A DNA stretch of 35,792 nt from DATJFQ01 sp035495555 (GTDB lineage Bacteria; Acidobacteriota; Vicinamibacteria; Vicinamibacterales; 2-12-FULL-66-21). The position numbers and the translations under genes are program-made. A model generated the notes under the pieces. It had not been told where the DNA came from and did not search any database. It was given only the letters and a program-made list of their open reading frames with translations. The DNA lies in the NCBI GenBank assembly GCA_035495555.1, contig DATJFQ010000031.1, positions 1 through 35,792 of the forward strand, in the 5' to 3' direction. Position 1 is the first letter of the stretch, and each line of letters begins with the position of its first letter. Below are positions 16,186 to 23,056 of this stretch, in pieces.

Positions 16186-17922
16186 CTACGCCGCCAGCGC
16201 GTCCACGCGCTGGCGAACCTCGCCGATGCGTGCGTCGAGGCCGGTCAGCCGCTCGATGGTGTCGCGCAGCTTCTCCCCCTCGCTGCGCACGAACCGGCTG
16301 TAAGGCGCGACGGCCTCGTCGAGGCGTTCCGCGCTGCGGGCGATCTCCTCGGTGAACTGCGTGTGCAGGGCCTCGCTGAGCCGTGCGCGCACGTCCGCAA
16401 TCTTCCGGCGCATCTGCGCCTTCGCCTGCGATCGTTTGGCCGGGATGATGAAAAACCCGAGCGCGGCGATGACGCTCGCGAGAATGATTCCGGTCACGTC
16501 CGCGGCCGCGGTGCTGGCCGCGATCGTGACGATCGTTCCAAGGCCGACGGCGCCCGCGCCCGCGGCGGCGGCCGCCGCAACCGCGTTGCGCGCGCCGTCG
16601 GCAAGCGTCGTCGCTTCGTGCCGCCGATCGTAGGTCTCGACGACGCGCTGCGCCGCCGTTCCGACGGCCTCGACGAGCCGCCGCCGCTCCTCGTGGAACG
16701 GCCGCGCCTCCGCTTCGTCGCTCTCGCCCCCGACAATGCGTCCGCGAAATTCCTTCCGTCGATCGGAAAGATGGCGTACCACGCGCTGCCACTGCCGGTA
16801 GTCGGCATCGACGAGCCAGTCGACGATCTCGTTGACGCGCTTCTCGATCTGCTGCGGGGCATCTGCGACGACCTGGCGCTCGAATCCTTCCTGCACGCGC
16901 GAGCGATTCAGCAGATCGAGGACGCGGCCGATGCGCATCGTGTCGTCGAAGTAGTCGTGGCCGCGCCGCTCCATTTCGAGCAGCACGTTATCGACGGCCG
17001 CCATGCGCCCGTCGAACTGTTTCGTCATGTCGGCGCGATACGCCGCGAGCTGCTGCTCGACGTCCTCCAGCAGCCGGAAGTCCTCGTCGAGAAGCAGCAG
17101 CCGATCCCGCGCGGCTTTCGAATAGCGCTCGACGAGCGCCGCACCGACCCCGAGCGGATTGAGCAGTTTCAACCGCATGCGCGAAGCCTGATCGAGCGTG
17201 CCGCGAATGTACTGCTCGAGCGGCTCGAAGCCGCTGTCCTGCCACAATTGGGGTTCGCCGCGTTTCGCACGAAACGCCGCGCGCGCGCTCACCAGGAAGA
17301 TTTCCGGCGCCACGCCGAGCAGCCGGCGCGCGTTGTCGGACACGTAGGCTCGCACCTCGGCGCGCTCGCGCTCCCCCGGCAGGATGTCGGCCTTGTTGAT
17401 GACGATGACGACCTTCTTGCCCCAGTCACGGATCTGCTCGAGGAACGCGCGCTCCGTTTCCGTGAAGGGACGGTCGGCCGACGTGACGAACAACACCAGG
17501 TCGGCGCGCGGCACGTACTCGGTCGTGAGCTGCTCGTGCTCGCGGATCACGGCGTTCGTGCCAGGTGTATCGACGATGAGGATGTCTTCCCATCGAACCG
17601 GCGTGACGCGCGCCGTTGTCGGCGTCACCCCCTCGTCCATCAACCGCTCGCCGGCGAGGGCGTTGACGAACGCGCTTTTGCCGGCGTTGAACTCTCCAAC
17701 GACGACAAGCAGAAACAACTCGTCGAGCTGTTCGATGGATCGTTCGAGCGGGGCGAGGTTTTCATCGGTCGCCCCGAAGCGCAGCAGCGCGGCGCGGAGG
17801 TCGTTGAGGAGACGGCGTTCCTCGCGGAGGATCTCCTGCTCGGCCGGCGTGAGGATGGCGGTCAGCGACACAGTCGGGCTGACGGTGCAGCTTCCGGGCC
17901 AAGAGGCCGCGCGGCGACGCAC
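16186..17922 (-). CDS. Bacterial dynamin-family GTPase
   Basis: A 578-residue dynamin-like protein. The P-loop is GEFNAGKS (residues 76-83), the switch threonines are TPTTAR (100-105), G3 is DTPG (118-121) and G4 is INKAD (about 171). A long helical stalk follows. A hydrophobic paddle or double membrane segment lies at about 445-495 (Ala/Gly-rich, then 'IILASVIAALGFFIIPAKR'), and a C-terminal coiled coil completes it. Bacterial dynamins bind and remodel membranes and often act in membrane maintenance. The GTG at 17922 lies 12 bp after the stop of the upstream secreted-protein gene; no clear Shine-Dalgarno is seen, so coupling or the internal GTG at 17871 are possible. No second, paired dynamin gene lies beside it. 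Confidence 0.9.
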   Translation of the reverse strand: MRRRAASWPGSCTVSPTVSLTAILTPAEQEILREERRLLNDLRAALLRFGATDENLAPLERSIEQLDELFLLVVVGEFNAGKSAFVNALAGERLMDEGVTPTTARVTPVRWEDILIVDTPGTNAVIREHEQLTTEYVPRADLVLFVTSADRPFTETERAFLEQIRDWGKKVVIVINKADILPGERERAEVRAYVSDNARRLLGVAPEIFLVSARAAFRAKRGEPQLWQDSGFEPLEQYIRGTLDQASRMRLKLLNPLGVGAALVERYSKAARDRLLLLDEDFRLLEDVEQQLAAYRADMTKQFDGRMAAVDNVLLEMERRGHDYFDDTMRIGRVLDLLNRSRVQEGFERQVVADAPQQIEKRVNEIVDWLVDADYRQWQRVVRHLSDRRKEFRGRIVGGESDEAEARPFHEERRRLVEAVGTAAQRVVETYDRRHEATTLADGARNAVAAAAAAGAGAVGLGTIVTIAASTAAADVTGIILASVIAALGFFIIPAKRSQAKAQMRRKIADVRARLSEALHTQFTEEIARSAERLDEAVAPYSRFVRSEGEKLRDTIERLTGLDARIGEVRQRVDALAA

Positions 17923-17934
17923 CGCGCTGGCGCG

Positions 17935-19401
17935 TCAGTGGCGTTCCCGGACGGACTTGATCACGCCCGGCGATGACACGTAGTAGAGCTTGTCCCCTGC
18001 ACGGCCGATCGCGGTCGCTGAGTCCACGACGGTGATCGACCCGATCGACCGTCCGGTCTTGTCCAGCTTGCAGCGAAGCAGTCGCTCACCGTCTGAACTC
18101 TGCTGCAGAACGAACAGAGAGCCGGTGCCGGCGTCGAGCGCGGCGATACCGTCGAGCGGCTGTGGCGACTTCAAGAGGGATGTCCGGCCGGTGGAGAGAT
18201 CGACGCGCGACACGCCGTCGCCGCCCGCCACGAAGGCGGTTCGCTCGTCAACGACATCGAATGCCGCCGGCGACGAGACGTTGATGCGCGTCACGAGTTC
18301 GAACGTGCGGCTTCCCGGACGCACACGCAGAATCCGGCTGTCAGCCGCGTCCAGCGCGTAAACGGTGCCGCTCTGATCGACCGCAACATCCACCAGCCGC
18401 ACCTCGCCGAGCGAGGTCGCCTGCACCTCGAAAATGGGCCGCCCCGACACGAGCTGCAGCTTGTGCAGGACCGACTCGACATGGTCGCCGTCCTGCTTCG
18501 AACTCACGACCCATAGATCGCCGCGGCGCGCGTCGATCCGGAACGCGGCGAGCGTCGCGTAGAACCCGGCGCCCGCGCCGCTCACGAGGGGGACGACGCG
18601 ATGCGAGATTTCGTCGACGACGACGAGGCCGGCAGTGCTGCGGTCGCTCATCAGCCATCGCCGCGACACGGCGTCGTAAGCCAGCCCGGTCGTCGGGGAA
18701 CCCGGGGGACGGAACGAGAAATCGGGTTCTCGGTTCTCGGGTTCTGGGGTTCTCGGGTTCTTGGGTTCTCGAGTGCTCGGGTTCTCGGGTTCCGGGGTTC
18801 TCGGGTTCTTGGGTTCTCGGGTGCTCGGGTTCTCGGGTTCTGGGGTTCTCGGGTTCTTGGGTTCTCGGGTTGGGTTCTTGGGTTCTGCGGTTTCAGCGGC
18901 GGGGTCGGTTCGCGCTGATGCAGGGTCCGCGGGACGCGAGGGCTCGGAAGCGGCTGATCCCGGCGGTGCGGCGGCGGAGGACGGCTGGGCGCCTGCGGGC
19001 GGGGTGGGCGCCGCAGCATCAGTGACAGGCGGGCCGTTCAGCGCCGCGAGTTTCGACTCGACCTCCGGCCAGTCCTTCAGCGTGCGCACGACGCGGAACT
19101 CGTTGCCGGACGCATCCACCTTGACGTGCATGTCCGCCAGGCGCGACAGCATCACGATCGCGTCCCCTGGACGACCGCTGAGCGCCATGGCGCGCGCGAG
19201 CATTGCCATCAGCTCGGGGTCGTTCGGCTTGCCCTTTTGCACGGCGCGCCACGCCAGATCGTGAAACTGCTCGAAATCGCCCGACGCTTCGGCAATCAGC
19301 GCTTCCGCGCGGCACGTATCGCGGGTCGCACACGTTTGTGCGGGTGTCTGGGAAGAACCGATAGCGGGAAACAGCGATAACAGCAGCAGAGCCAGAGACA
19401 T
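17935..19401 (-). CDS. Secreted beta-propeller-like protein with a Pro/Glu repeat linker
   Basis: A 488-residue exported protein. The signal peptide is residues 1-18 (MSLALLLLSLFPAIGSSQ). Residues about 25-110 are helical and TPR-like ('FHDLAWRAVQKGKPNDPELMAMLARAMALSG'). An Ala/Pro-rich stretch is followed by an eight-residue periodic linker at about 172-226, alternating TREPKNPR and TPEPENPS. The C-terminal ~260 residues have repeated blades such as 'LVDVAVDQSGTVYALDAADSRILRV' and 'GIAALDAGTGSLFVL', suggesting an NHL/SMP-30-like beta-propeller. The start at 19401 is chosen for the clean signal peptide; an ATG at 19476 would add 25 basic residues. It precedes the dynamin gene in a likely two-gene operon. 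Its role is unknown. Confidence 0.8.
   Translation of the reverse strand: MSLALLLLSLFPAIGSSQTPAQTCATRDTCRAEALIAEASGDFEQFHDLAWRAVQKGKPNDPELMAMLARAMALSGRPGDAIVMLSRLADMHVKVDASGNEFRVVRTLKDWPEVESKLAALNGPPVTDAAAPTPPAGAQPSSAAAPPGSAASEPSRPADPASARTDPAAETAEPKNPTREPKNPRTPEPENPSTREPKNPRTPEPENPSTREPKNPRTPEPENREPDFSFRPPGSPTTGLAYDAVSRRWLMSDRSTAGLVVVDEISHRVVPLVSGAGAGFYATLAAFRIDARRGDLWVVSSKQDGDHVESVLHKLQLVSGRPIFEVQATSLGEVRLVDVAVDQSGTVYALDAADSRILRVRPGSRTFELVTRINVSSPAAFDVVDERTAFVAGGDGVSRVDLSTGRTSLLKSPQPLDGIAALDAGTGSLFVLQQSSDGERLLRCKLDKTGRSIGSITVVDSATAIGRAGDKLYYVSSPGVIKSVRERH
18723..18886. repeat. In-frame octad array inside a coding region
   Basis: About 20 degenerate 8-bp units of the GGGTTCTC type, organised as a 24- and 48-bp higher-order repeat. 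On the coding strand (minus) three octads equal eight codons, giving the eight-residue protein periodicity. The same word occurs outside coding DNA at 25717-25761. Confidence 0.92.
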
Positions 19402-19515
19402 AGTGGGGAGACTGTGGCGCACGGGTCGAGTGCAGAAGTGTAACCGTTTGAGCGGTTCCCGGCTGCGTGGTAGCATCCGAAGTTCAGCTCCCCGAAAAAT
19501 GCTGGAGTCTCATCC

Positions 19516-19920
19516 GTGAGGACCGCTCGTGTCGTCGTCGTCTTCGTGTGCTGCACCGCGATCGCGCTGTTTGTCGCCGCGCCCGCCCTGCGCGCGCAGC
19601 GTTCCCTCGTGGACCCGCAGGCCCGCCTGTCCGCACAGCAGAAGATCAGCGCGCCGTTGATGACGGAGATCTACAGGCGCCGCGGCGATGCGCGACGCGC
19701 GCCGAAGGGAACGACGGGGGTTCGCGTCGACCGGCACGGGCGAACGCTCGTGCGCGTCCACGCGCCGCTGAACGATGCGCTGAAGCGCAAAATCGCAGCG
19801 CTCGGCGGACGCGTCATGTCCAGCGCGACGGTACCGCAGGAAGTGGTCGCGCTGATGCCCGTGTCGATGCTGGAGCGGCTCGCCGCCGACGACACCGTGC
19901 GCGCGATCACCGCGAACTGA
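19516..19920 (+). CDS. Secreted orphan propeptide-like protein (possible subtilase prodomain/I9-like)
   Basis: A 134-residue protein starting at a GTG, with a signal peptide (VVVVFVCCTAIALFVAAPALRAQ) and a short linker. The last 60 residues read like the N-terminal propeptide that precedes S8 subtilases in many bacteria: 'LVRVHAPLNDALKRKIAALGGRV', then 'VVALMPVSMLERLAADDTVRAI', with the characteristic pattern 'x-LERLA-x-D-x-V-x-I'. The gene stops where the protease domain would begin. Either it is a stand-alone inhibitor or chaperone, or the remnant of a truncated protease gene. The domain match is from pattern memory only. It is divergent from the beta-propeller gene and convergent with the CBM9-like gene. 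Confidence 0.7.
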   Translation: MRTARVVVVFVCCTAIALFVAAPALRAQRSLVDPQARLSAQQKISAPLMTEIYRRRGDARRAPKGTTGVRVDRHGRTLVRVHAPLNDALKRKIAALGGRVMSSATVPQEVVALMPVSMLERLAADDTVRAITAN

Positions 19921-19935
19921 TTCCGCTGCGATTCG

Positions 19936-20005
19936 AACTCACAACTCCCAATCTCGAACCCGAACGAGGTTGGGAGTTGTGAGTTATTTGGGAGTTGGGA
20001 GTTGA
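19936..20005. terminator. Long inverted repeat between convergent genes, made of heptad words
   Basis: Positions 19936-19951 and 19970-19985 are perfect inverted 16-mers (AACTCACAACTCCCAA and its complement) around an 18-bp loop. The right arm continues as TTGGGAG-type heptads to 20005, inverted relative to the left arm. Lying between two convergent stop codons (19920 and 20010), it could act as a bidirectional terminator, though the flanking U-tract is weak. Confidence 0.6.
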
Positions 20006-20009
20006 CACG

Positions 20010-20849
20010 CTATTCGTGCAACATGATCTGACCCCACGCCTTGAGCGCCTTCGGCATCTCGCCGCCCCGGCCGCCGCCACCGCGTGCCCCGCCGCCGCCG
20101 GGTCCGCGCCGTCCGCCGCCGAAGCCGCCGCGGCCGCCCATCCCCCCGCCGCCGAAGCCGCCGCCGCGATTGCCAGACTCGGGACGATTGACTTTCGGCG
20201 TCTCGAATCCGATCCCAATCGTTTTGCCGGGTGACGTCCCGATCGCATAGGGCCGTCCTTCTCCCGTCGCGAGCGGCACCTGCAGCTCGTAGACGAGCGT
20301 CCCCTGCGCGACGCGCATCGCGACCGCCACCCCCTCGAGGTGATCGCGCGTCAGGCTGCGCGCGTCGTGCTTGCCGGGCCCGAGCACGTCGACGCGATCG
20401 CGCACATCGGCCGTCTGGTCCTGCTCGCTTGTGCCTTCGGCGGGCGTTCCCCTCGGCCGTTCACGCTGGCCCCCTCCGGGACGATCGCGCTCATAGCGAT
20501 CGAATGGCTCCTCGACGACGGGATACCGTATCCCGAACACTTTTTTGGTTCCCCCGTTCGGATCGAACCAGACCGTCAACCCGAACCGTGTCACGTCGCG
20601 GCGCACGTCCGGCGACGAGGCAGATAAACGCAGGTACACGAACTGACCGTCGTTGACGGCCTGTGCGGAAAACGGTGCGTCGCCGAACGGTTGCAACCGT
20701 CCTGTCCAGTCGCTCTCGTCCCCGTCGATGGTGATGTGCCCGTCGAGCGAGCCGGACGTGAGGACGGGTTTTGTCGACGCGTGCACCGCAACGGCCGCGG
20801 TAAGCGTCAGCGCGACGAGGCTCGGGATCGCTGGAATATTCAGTTTCAT
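20010..20849 (-). CDS. Secreted CBM9-like domain protein with Gly-rich tail
   Basis: A 279-residue exported protein. The signal peptide is about 1-25 (IPSLVALTLTAAVAVHA). Residues about 30-110 resemble the start of a family 9 carbohydrate-binding or sugar-binding-like domain ('LDGHITIDGDESDWTGRLQPF ... FVYLRLSASSPDV'). The DWTGR and 'YLRLSxS' strands are typical, and 'VYELQVPLA' at about 195 and 'IGIGFETPK' follow in the second half. The last 60 residues are mostly Gly/Arg (GGGFGGGGMGGRGGFGG) before 'MPKALKAWGQIML'. The ATG at 20849 overlaps the stop of the upstream Spy-like gene (ATGA). It is the last gene of the sigma factor operon. The ligand is unknown. Confidence 0.85.
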   Translation of the reverse strand: MKLNIPAIPSLVALTLTAAVAVHASTKPVLTSGSLDGHITIDGDESDWTGRLQPFGDAPFSAQAVNDGQFVYLRLSASSPDVRRDVTRFGLTVWFDPNGGTKKVFGIRYPVVEEPFDRYERDRPGGGQRERPRGTPAEGTSEQDQTADVRDRVDVLGPGKHDARSLTRDHLEGVAVAMRVAQGTLVYELQVPLATGEGRPYAIGTSPGKTIGIGFETPKVNRPESGNRGGGFGGGGMGGRGGFGGGRRGPGGGGARGGGGRGGEMPKALKAWGQIMLHE

Positions 20850-21280
20850 GGGCGGCGCTCCGTGAAGTGATCGAATGCCTGTTGTTGATCCGGGCGAAGA
20901 ATGCCCCGAATCGCCTGATGCAGCTCCCGCTGCTCCTGCTCGAACTTCTCGCGCGCCTCCCGATGCACCTGTTCGAGTCTGCTCCGACGGTTGTCGAGAA
21001 TCTTTCGCAGCTCGACCTGCTGCGTGCCGTCCAACTGCAGATCGCGTGTCAGCCGGTTCACCAAATCCGGCGGCAGCGGAGCCCCTCCGCGTCCCTCGGG
21101 CGGCGGGAACCCCGCAGGCCCCGGTCCACGCATGGCACCGCGGCCGAACCCGAAGAAGCCGCGCTCGGGGCGCAATGGCGGTCCAAGCCGCCGGCCGATG
21201 ACCACACCGGTTGCGCCGCCGACACAAAACACCGCGAGCACGAACAGCGCGAACCAGATTTTCGCGCGGCTATCGGACAT
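20846..21280 (-). CDS. Spy/CpxP-like periplasmic protein (heavy-metal-sensor type)
   Basis: A 144-residue protein with one N-terminal membrane anchor or signal (IWFALFVLAVFCVGGATGVVIG), a Gly/Pro/Arg-rich stretch, then a helical domain. The helical part, 'LTRDLQLDGTQQVELRKILDNRRSRLEQVHREAREKF' followed by 'IRGILRPDQQQAFDHF', resembles the paired helices of Spy/CpxP/CnrX-type proteins with degenerate LTxxQ motifs. It is expected in the periplasm, anchored to the inner membrane. The ATG at 21280 is chosen for AGGAG upstream. It overlaps the end of the anti-sigma gene by 11 bp, and its own stop overlaps the CBM9-like start. Confidence 0.83.
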   Translation of the reverse strand: MSDSRAKIWFALFVLAVFCVGGATGVVIGRRLGPPLRPERGFFGFGRGAMRGPGPAGFPPPEGRGGAPLPPDLVNRLTRDLQLDGTQQVELRKILDNRRSRLEQVHREAREKFEQEQRELHQAIRGILRPDQQQAFDHFTERRP

Positions 21281-21746
21281 CGGCGGCTCCTGCTTGTGAC
21301 GGGAACAGCGCCGCTTCCAGCAGGGCGTCTCCACTCACGGTCCGTTCCCAGTCCACCACTCGGGACGGCGAGAAGCCGGTCGACGCCGCAGCGACCGTTG
21401 TCGCGCCAGTGAGCGCCCCGGAGGGTTTCGCCCCGAGCCCGAGGCACGCGGCGAGCGCCAGGAGCGCGGCGAGCGGCGCGAGCCGCAGTGTCCAGAGCCG
21501 GAAGTCCGCGACGCCAAACACCCCCTCGTCTTTTTCGATGCGCGCGCGCACGCGATCGCGGAACCCGTCGGGCACGCAGGCATCCGGCGTGTTCGTCAGC
21601 CACGCGCGGACGGCGATCTGATCACCGAGCGACGCCCGGCACGCGCCGCACACCGCGAGATGCGCGTCGAGCATCGCGCGACGCTCGCCGTCGAGCATCC
21701 CGTCGGCGAGCGAGGCAAGGAGTGGAGCTGTTCGATCGCACGTCAT
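21270..21746 (-). CDS. Anti-sigma factor with zinc-finger (zf-HC2) domain
   Basis: A 158-residue protein. The N-terminal 45 residues have the anti-sigma zinc-binding pattern, HxxxCxxC within 'AHLAVCGACRASL' with an upstream Cys (MTCDRTAP). A single transmembrane segment lies at about 88-105 ('LAPLAALLALAACLGLGA'), followed by a ~50-residue periplasmic tail. It should hold the ECF sigma factor at the membrane until an envelope signal arrives. Its ATG overlaps the sigma factor's stop (21743-21746), which is the usual sigma/anti-sigma coupling. Confidence 0.9.
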   Translation of the reverse strand: MTCDRTAPLLASLADGMLDGERRAMLDAHLAVCGACRASLGDQIAVRAWLTNTPDACVPDGFRDRVRARIEKDEGVFGVADFRLWTLRLAPLAALLALAACLGLGAKPSGALTGATTVAAASTGFSPSRVVDWERTVSGDALLEAALFPSQAGAADVR

Positions 21747-22309
21747 GACGTCACCGGCCGATCGAGGAGCGGCGCAAGCAGCGGGCGGAGCCGCTGACGC
21801 GCGCGGAAGATGCGGCTCTCGACGGTACCGATCGGCACGTCGAGCAGCGCTGCGATCTCCCTGTACTCGAGGCCCTGCAGATCGCGCAGCGTGATGGCCT
21901 CACGGAGCTCATCGGGCAGCGTCGCGAGCGCGCGCTCGACGATGTCGCGGCGCGCCAGCCGCGTGTCGATGGGCTCGACGGCATCGGGTGGATCTTCGTC
22001 GCGAGGCGATACAGGACGGAACAGACGCATGATCTTTCCCCGGCTCGCGTGGTGCGTCCGCGCGACGTTGATCGCGACACGGTGCAGCCACGTGCGGAAG
22101 GCGCTGTCGCCGCGGAACGTCCGCAGGCTCTTCCACGCGCGGACGAACACCTCCTGCGCGAGATCCTCGGCGTCCGCACTGCCGCCGGAAAGGGCGCGGC
22201 ACAGCCCCAGGATCGCCGACTCGTGTCGGCGGATCAGTTCATCGAATGCGTCGCGGTCTCCTCCGGCCGCTGCTTCCACGAGCGCGCGGTCGGCATCCAA
22301 TCGCGGCAC
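21743..22309 (-). CDS. ECF-family RNA polymerase sigma factor
   Basis: A 188-residue sigma factor with region 2 ('FDELIRRHESAILGLCRALSG', then 'AEDLAQEVFVRAWKSLRTFRG', with the WLHRVAINVA stretch) and region 4 ('LPDELREAITLRDLQGLEYREIAALLDVPIGTVESRIFRARQRLR') as the HTH. A short, charged linker lacks region 3, as expected for group 4 factors. The GTG at 22309 is used. A GGAGG lies only two bases upstream of it, so start spacing is atypical. It is first in the sigma, anti-sigma, Spy-like, CBM9-like operon and divergent from another Spy-like gene. Confidence 0.93.
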   Translation of the reverse strand: MPRLDADRALVEAAAGGDRDAFDELIRRHESAILGLCRALSGGSADAEDLAQEVFVRAWKSLRTFRGDSAFRTWLHRVAINVARTHHASRGKIMRLFRPVSPRDEDPPDAVEPIDTRLARRDIVERALATLPDELREAITLRDLQGLEYREIAALLDVPIGTVESRIFRARQRLRPLLAPLLDRPVTS

Positions 22310-22450
22310 TCCCTCCGGTTCTGCGACGTTAGACTTCGGTCTCCTGCAGTCTATTCCCTTCCGTCGGCCGGCCGCCCGGTCCGAAGCGGTGGCGGAAGAT
22401 TTGGAGGGCGATGCGAGTCAAAGCGTCAGACACACAGGAGGTCGGACGAC

Positions 22451-22864
22451 ATGAAACGACTGATGATGCTTCTGGCGGCAGCGCTGCTGGCCGCCGCGCC
22501 GGCGATGGCGCAGCCGCCTCAACGGCCGGGCGGACACGGCCGGATGGGCGGCGCGATGATGGGTCCGGGCGGGCCGATGGCCGTCCTGCGGGGACTGAAC
22601 CTGACCGATGATCAGCGGCAGCAGATCAAGACGATCCTCGATGAGAATCGCCCCTCCCAGCCCCCGCAGACGATGGCACTCGAACGCAAGCTGCACGCAG
22701 CCGTCATCAACGGCGACGCGGGCGCGGTCGAGGCACTCAAGACACAGCTCCTGCAGGCGCACGAACAGGAACTGGATCGCCAGATCACGGTGCTCCAGCG
22801 AATCGTGCCGATCCTTACCGCGGATCAAAGGGAGCAGCTGCTGAAGAGGAACAGCTCAGATTAA
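22451..22864 (+). CDS. Spy/CpxP-like periplasmic protein
   Basis: A 137-residue exported protein. The signal peptide is MKRLMMLLAAALLAAAPAMAQ, followed by a Gly/Met/Arg-rich stretch (residues 22-45) that could bind metal through Met and His. The helical region starts 'LNLTDDQRQQIKTILDEN' and ends 'VPILTADQREQLLKRN', giving two LTxxQ-type motifs typical of Spy/CpxP. The strong AGGAGGT ribosome-binding site supports the ATG at 22451. It is divergent from the ECF sigma operon, which itself encodes a second Spy-like protein, so it is a likely target of that sigma factor. This is inference, since no clear promoter consensus was assigned. Confidence 0.87.
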   Translation: MKRLMMLLAAALLAAAPAMAQPPQRPGGHGRMGGAMMGPGGPMAVLRGLNLTDDQRQQIKTILDENRPSQPPQTMALERKLHAAVINGDAGAVEALKTQLLQAHEQELDRQITVLQRIVPILTADQREQLLKRNSSD

Positions 22865-23038
22865 CTGCACAACTTCACAACGCCCCAACTGCACAAGGTG
22901 GAACCTGATCAACTACGCAACGCCCAACTACGCAAAGTTCCCGTGTGTTATCGCTTTGTGTAGTTGGTAGTTGTGCAGTTGCGTAGTTATCGGGACGCAT
23001 GTCGCGGCCTTGTGGAGTTGGTAGTTGCATAGTTGTTA
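22863..23038. repeat. AAC-phased 7-9 bp array with inverted arms
   Basis: The left half has units such as AACTGCAC, AACTTCAC and AACTACGC, seven to nine bases long. The right half has inverse words (GTAGTTG and TGCAGTTG). Positions 22911-22920 (AACTACGCAA) pair perfectly with 22979-22988, and 22926-22937 pair with 22954-22965 at 11 of 12 bases. It fills the spacer between the convergent Spy-like and enolase-family genes, beginning at the Spy stop, and could act as a bidirectional terminator. Confidence 0.8.
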
Positions 23039-23056
23039 GGACCGCCGCGCGAGAGT

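Noticed and set aside
16174..17976. Plus-strand open frame of 600 codons opposite the dynamin gene
   Set aside because: The minus strand encodes all the GTPase motifs. The plus-strand product is compositionally a mirror of it.
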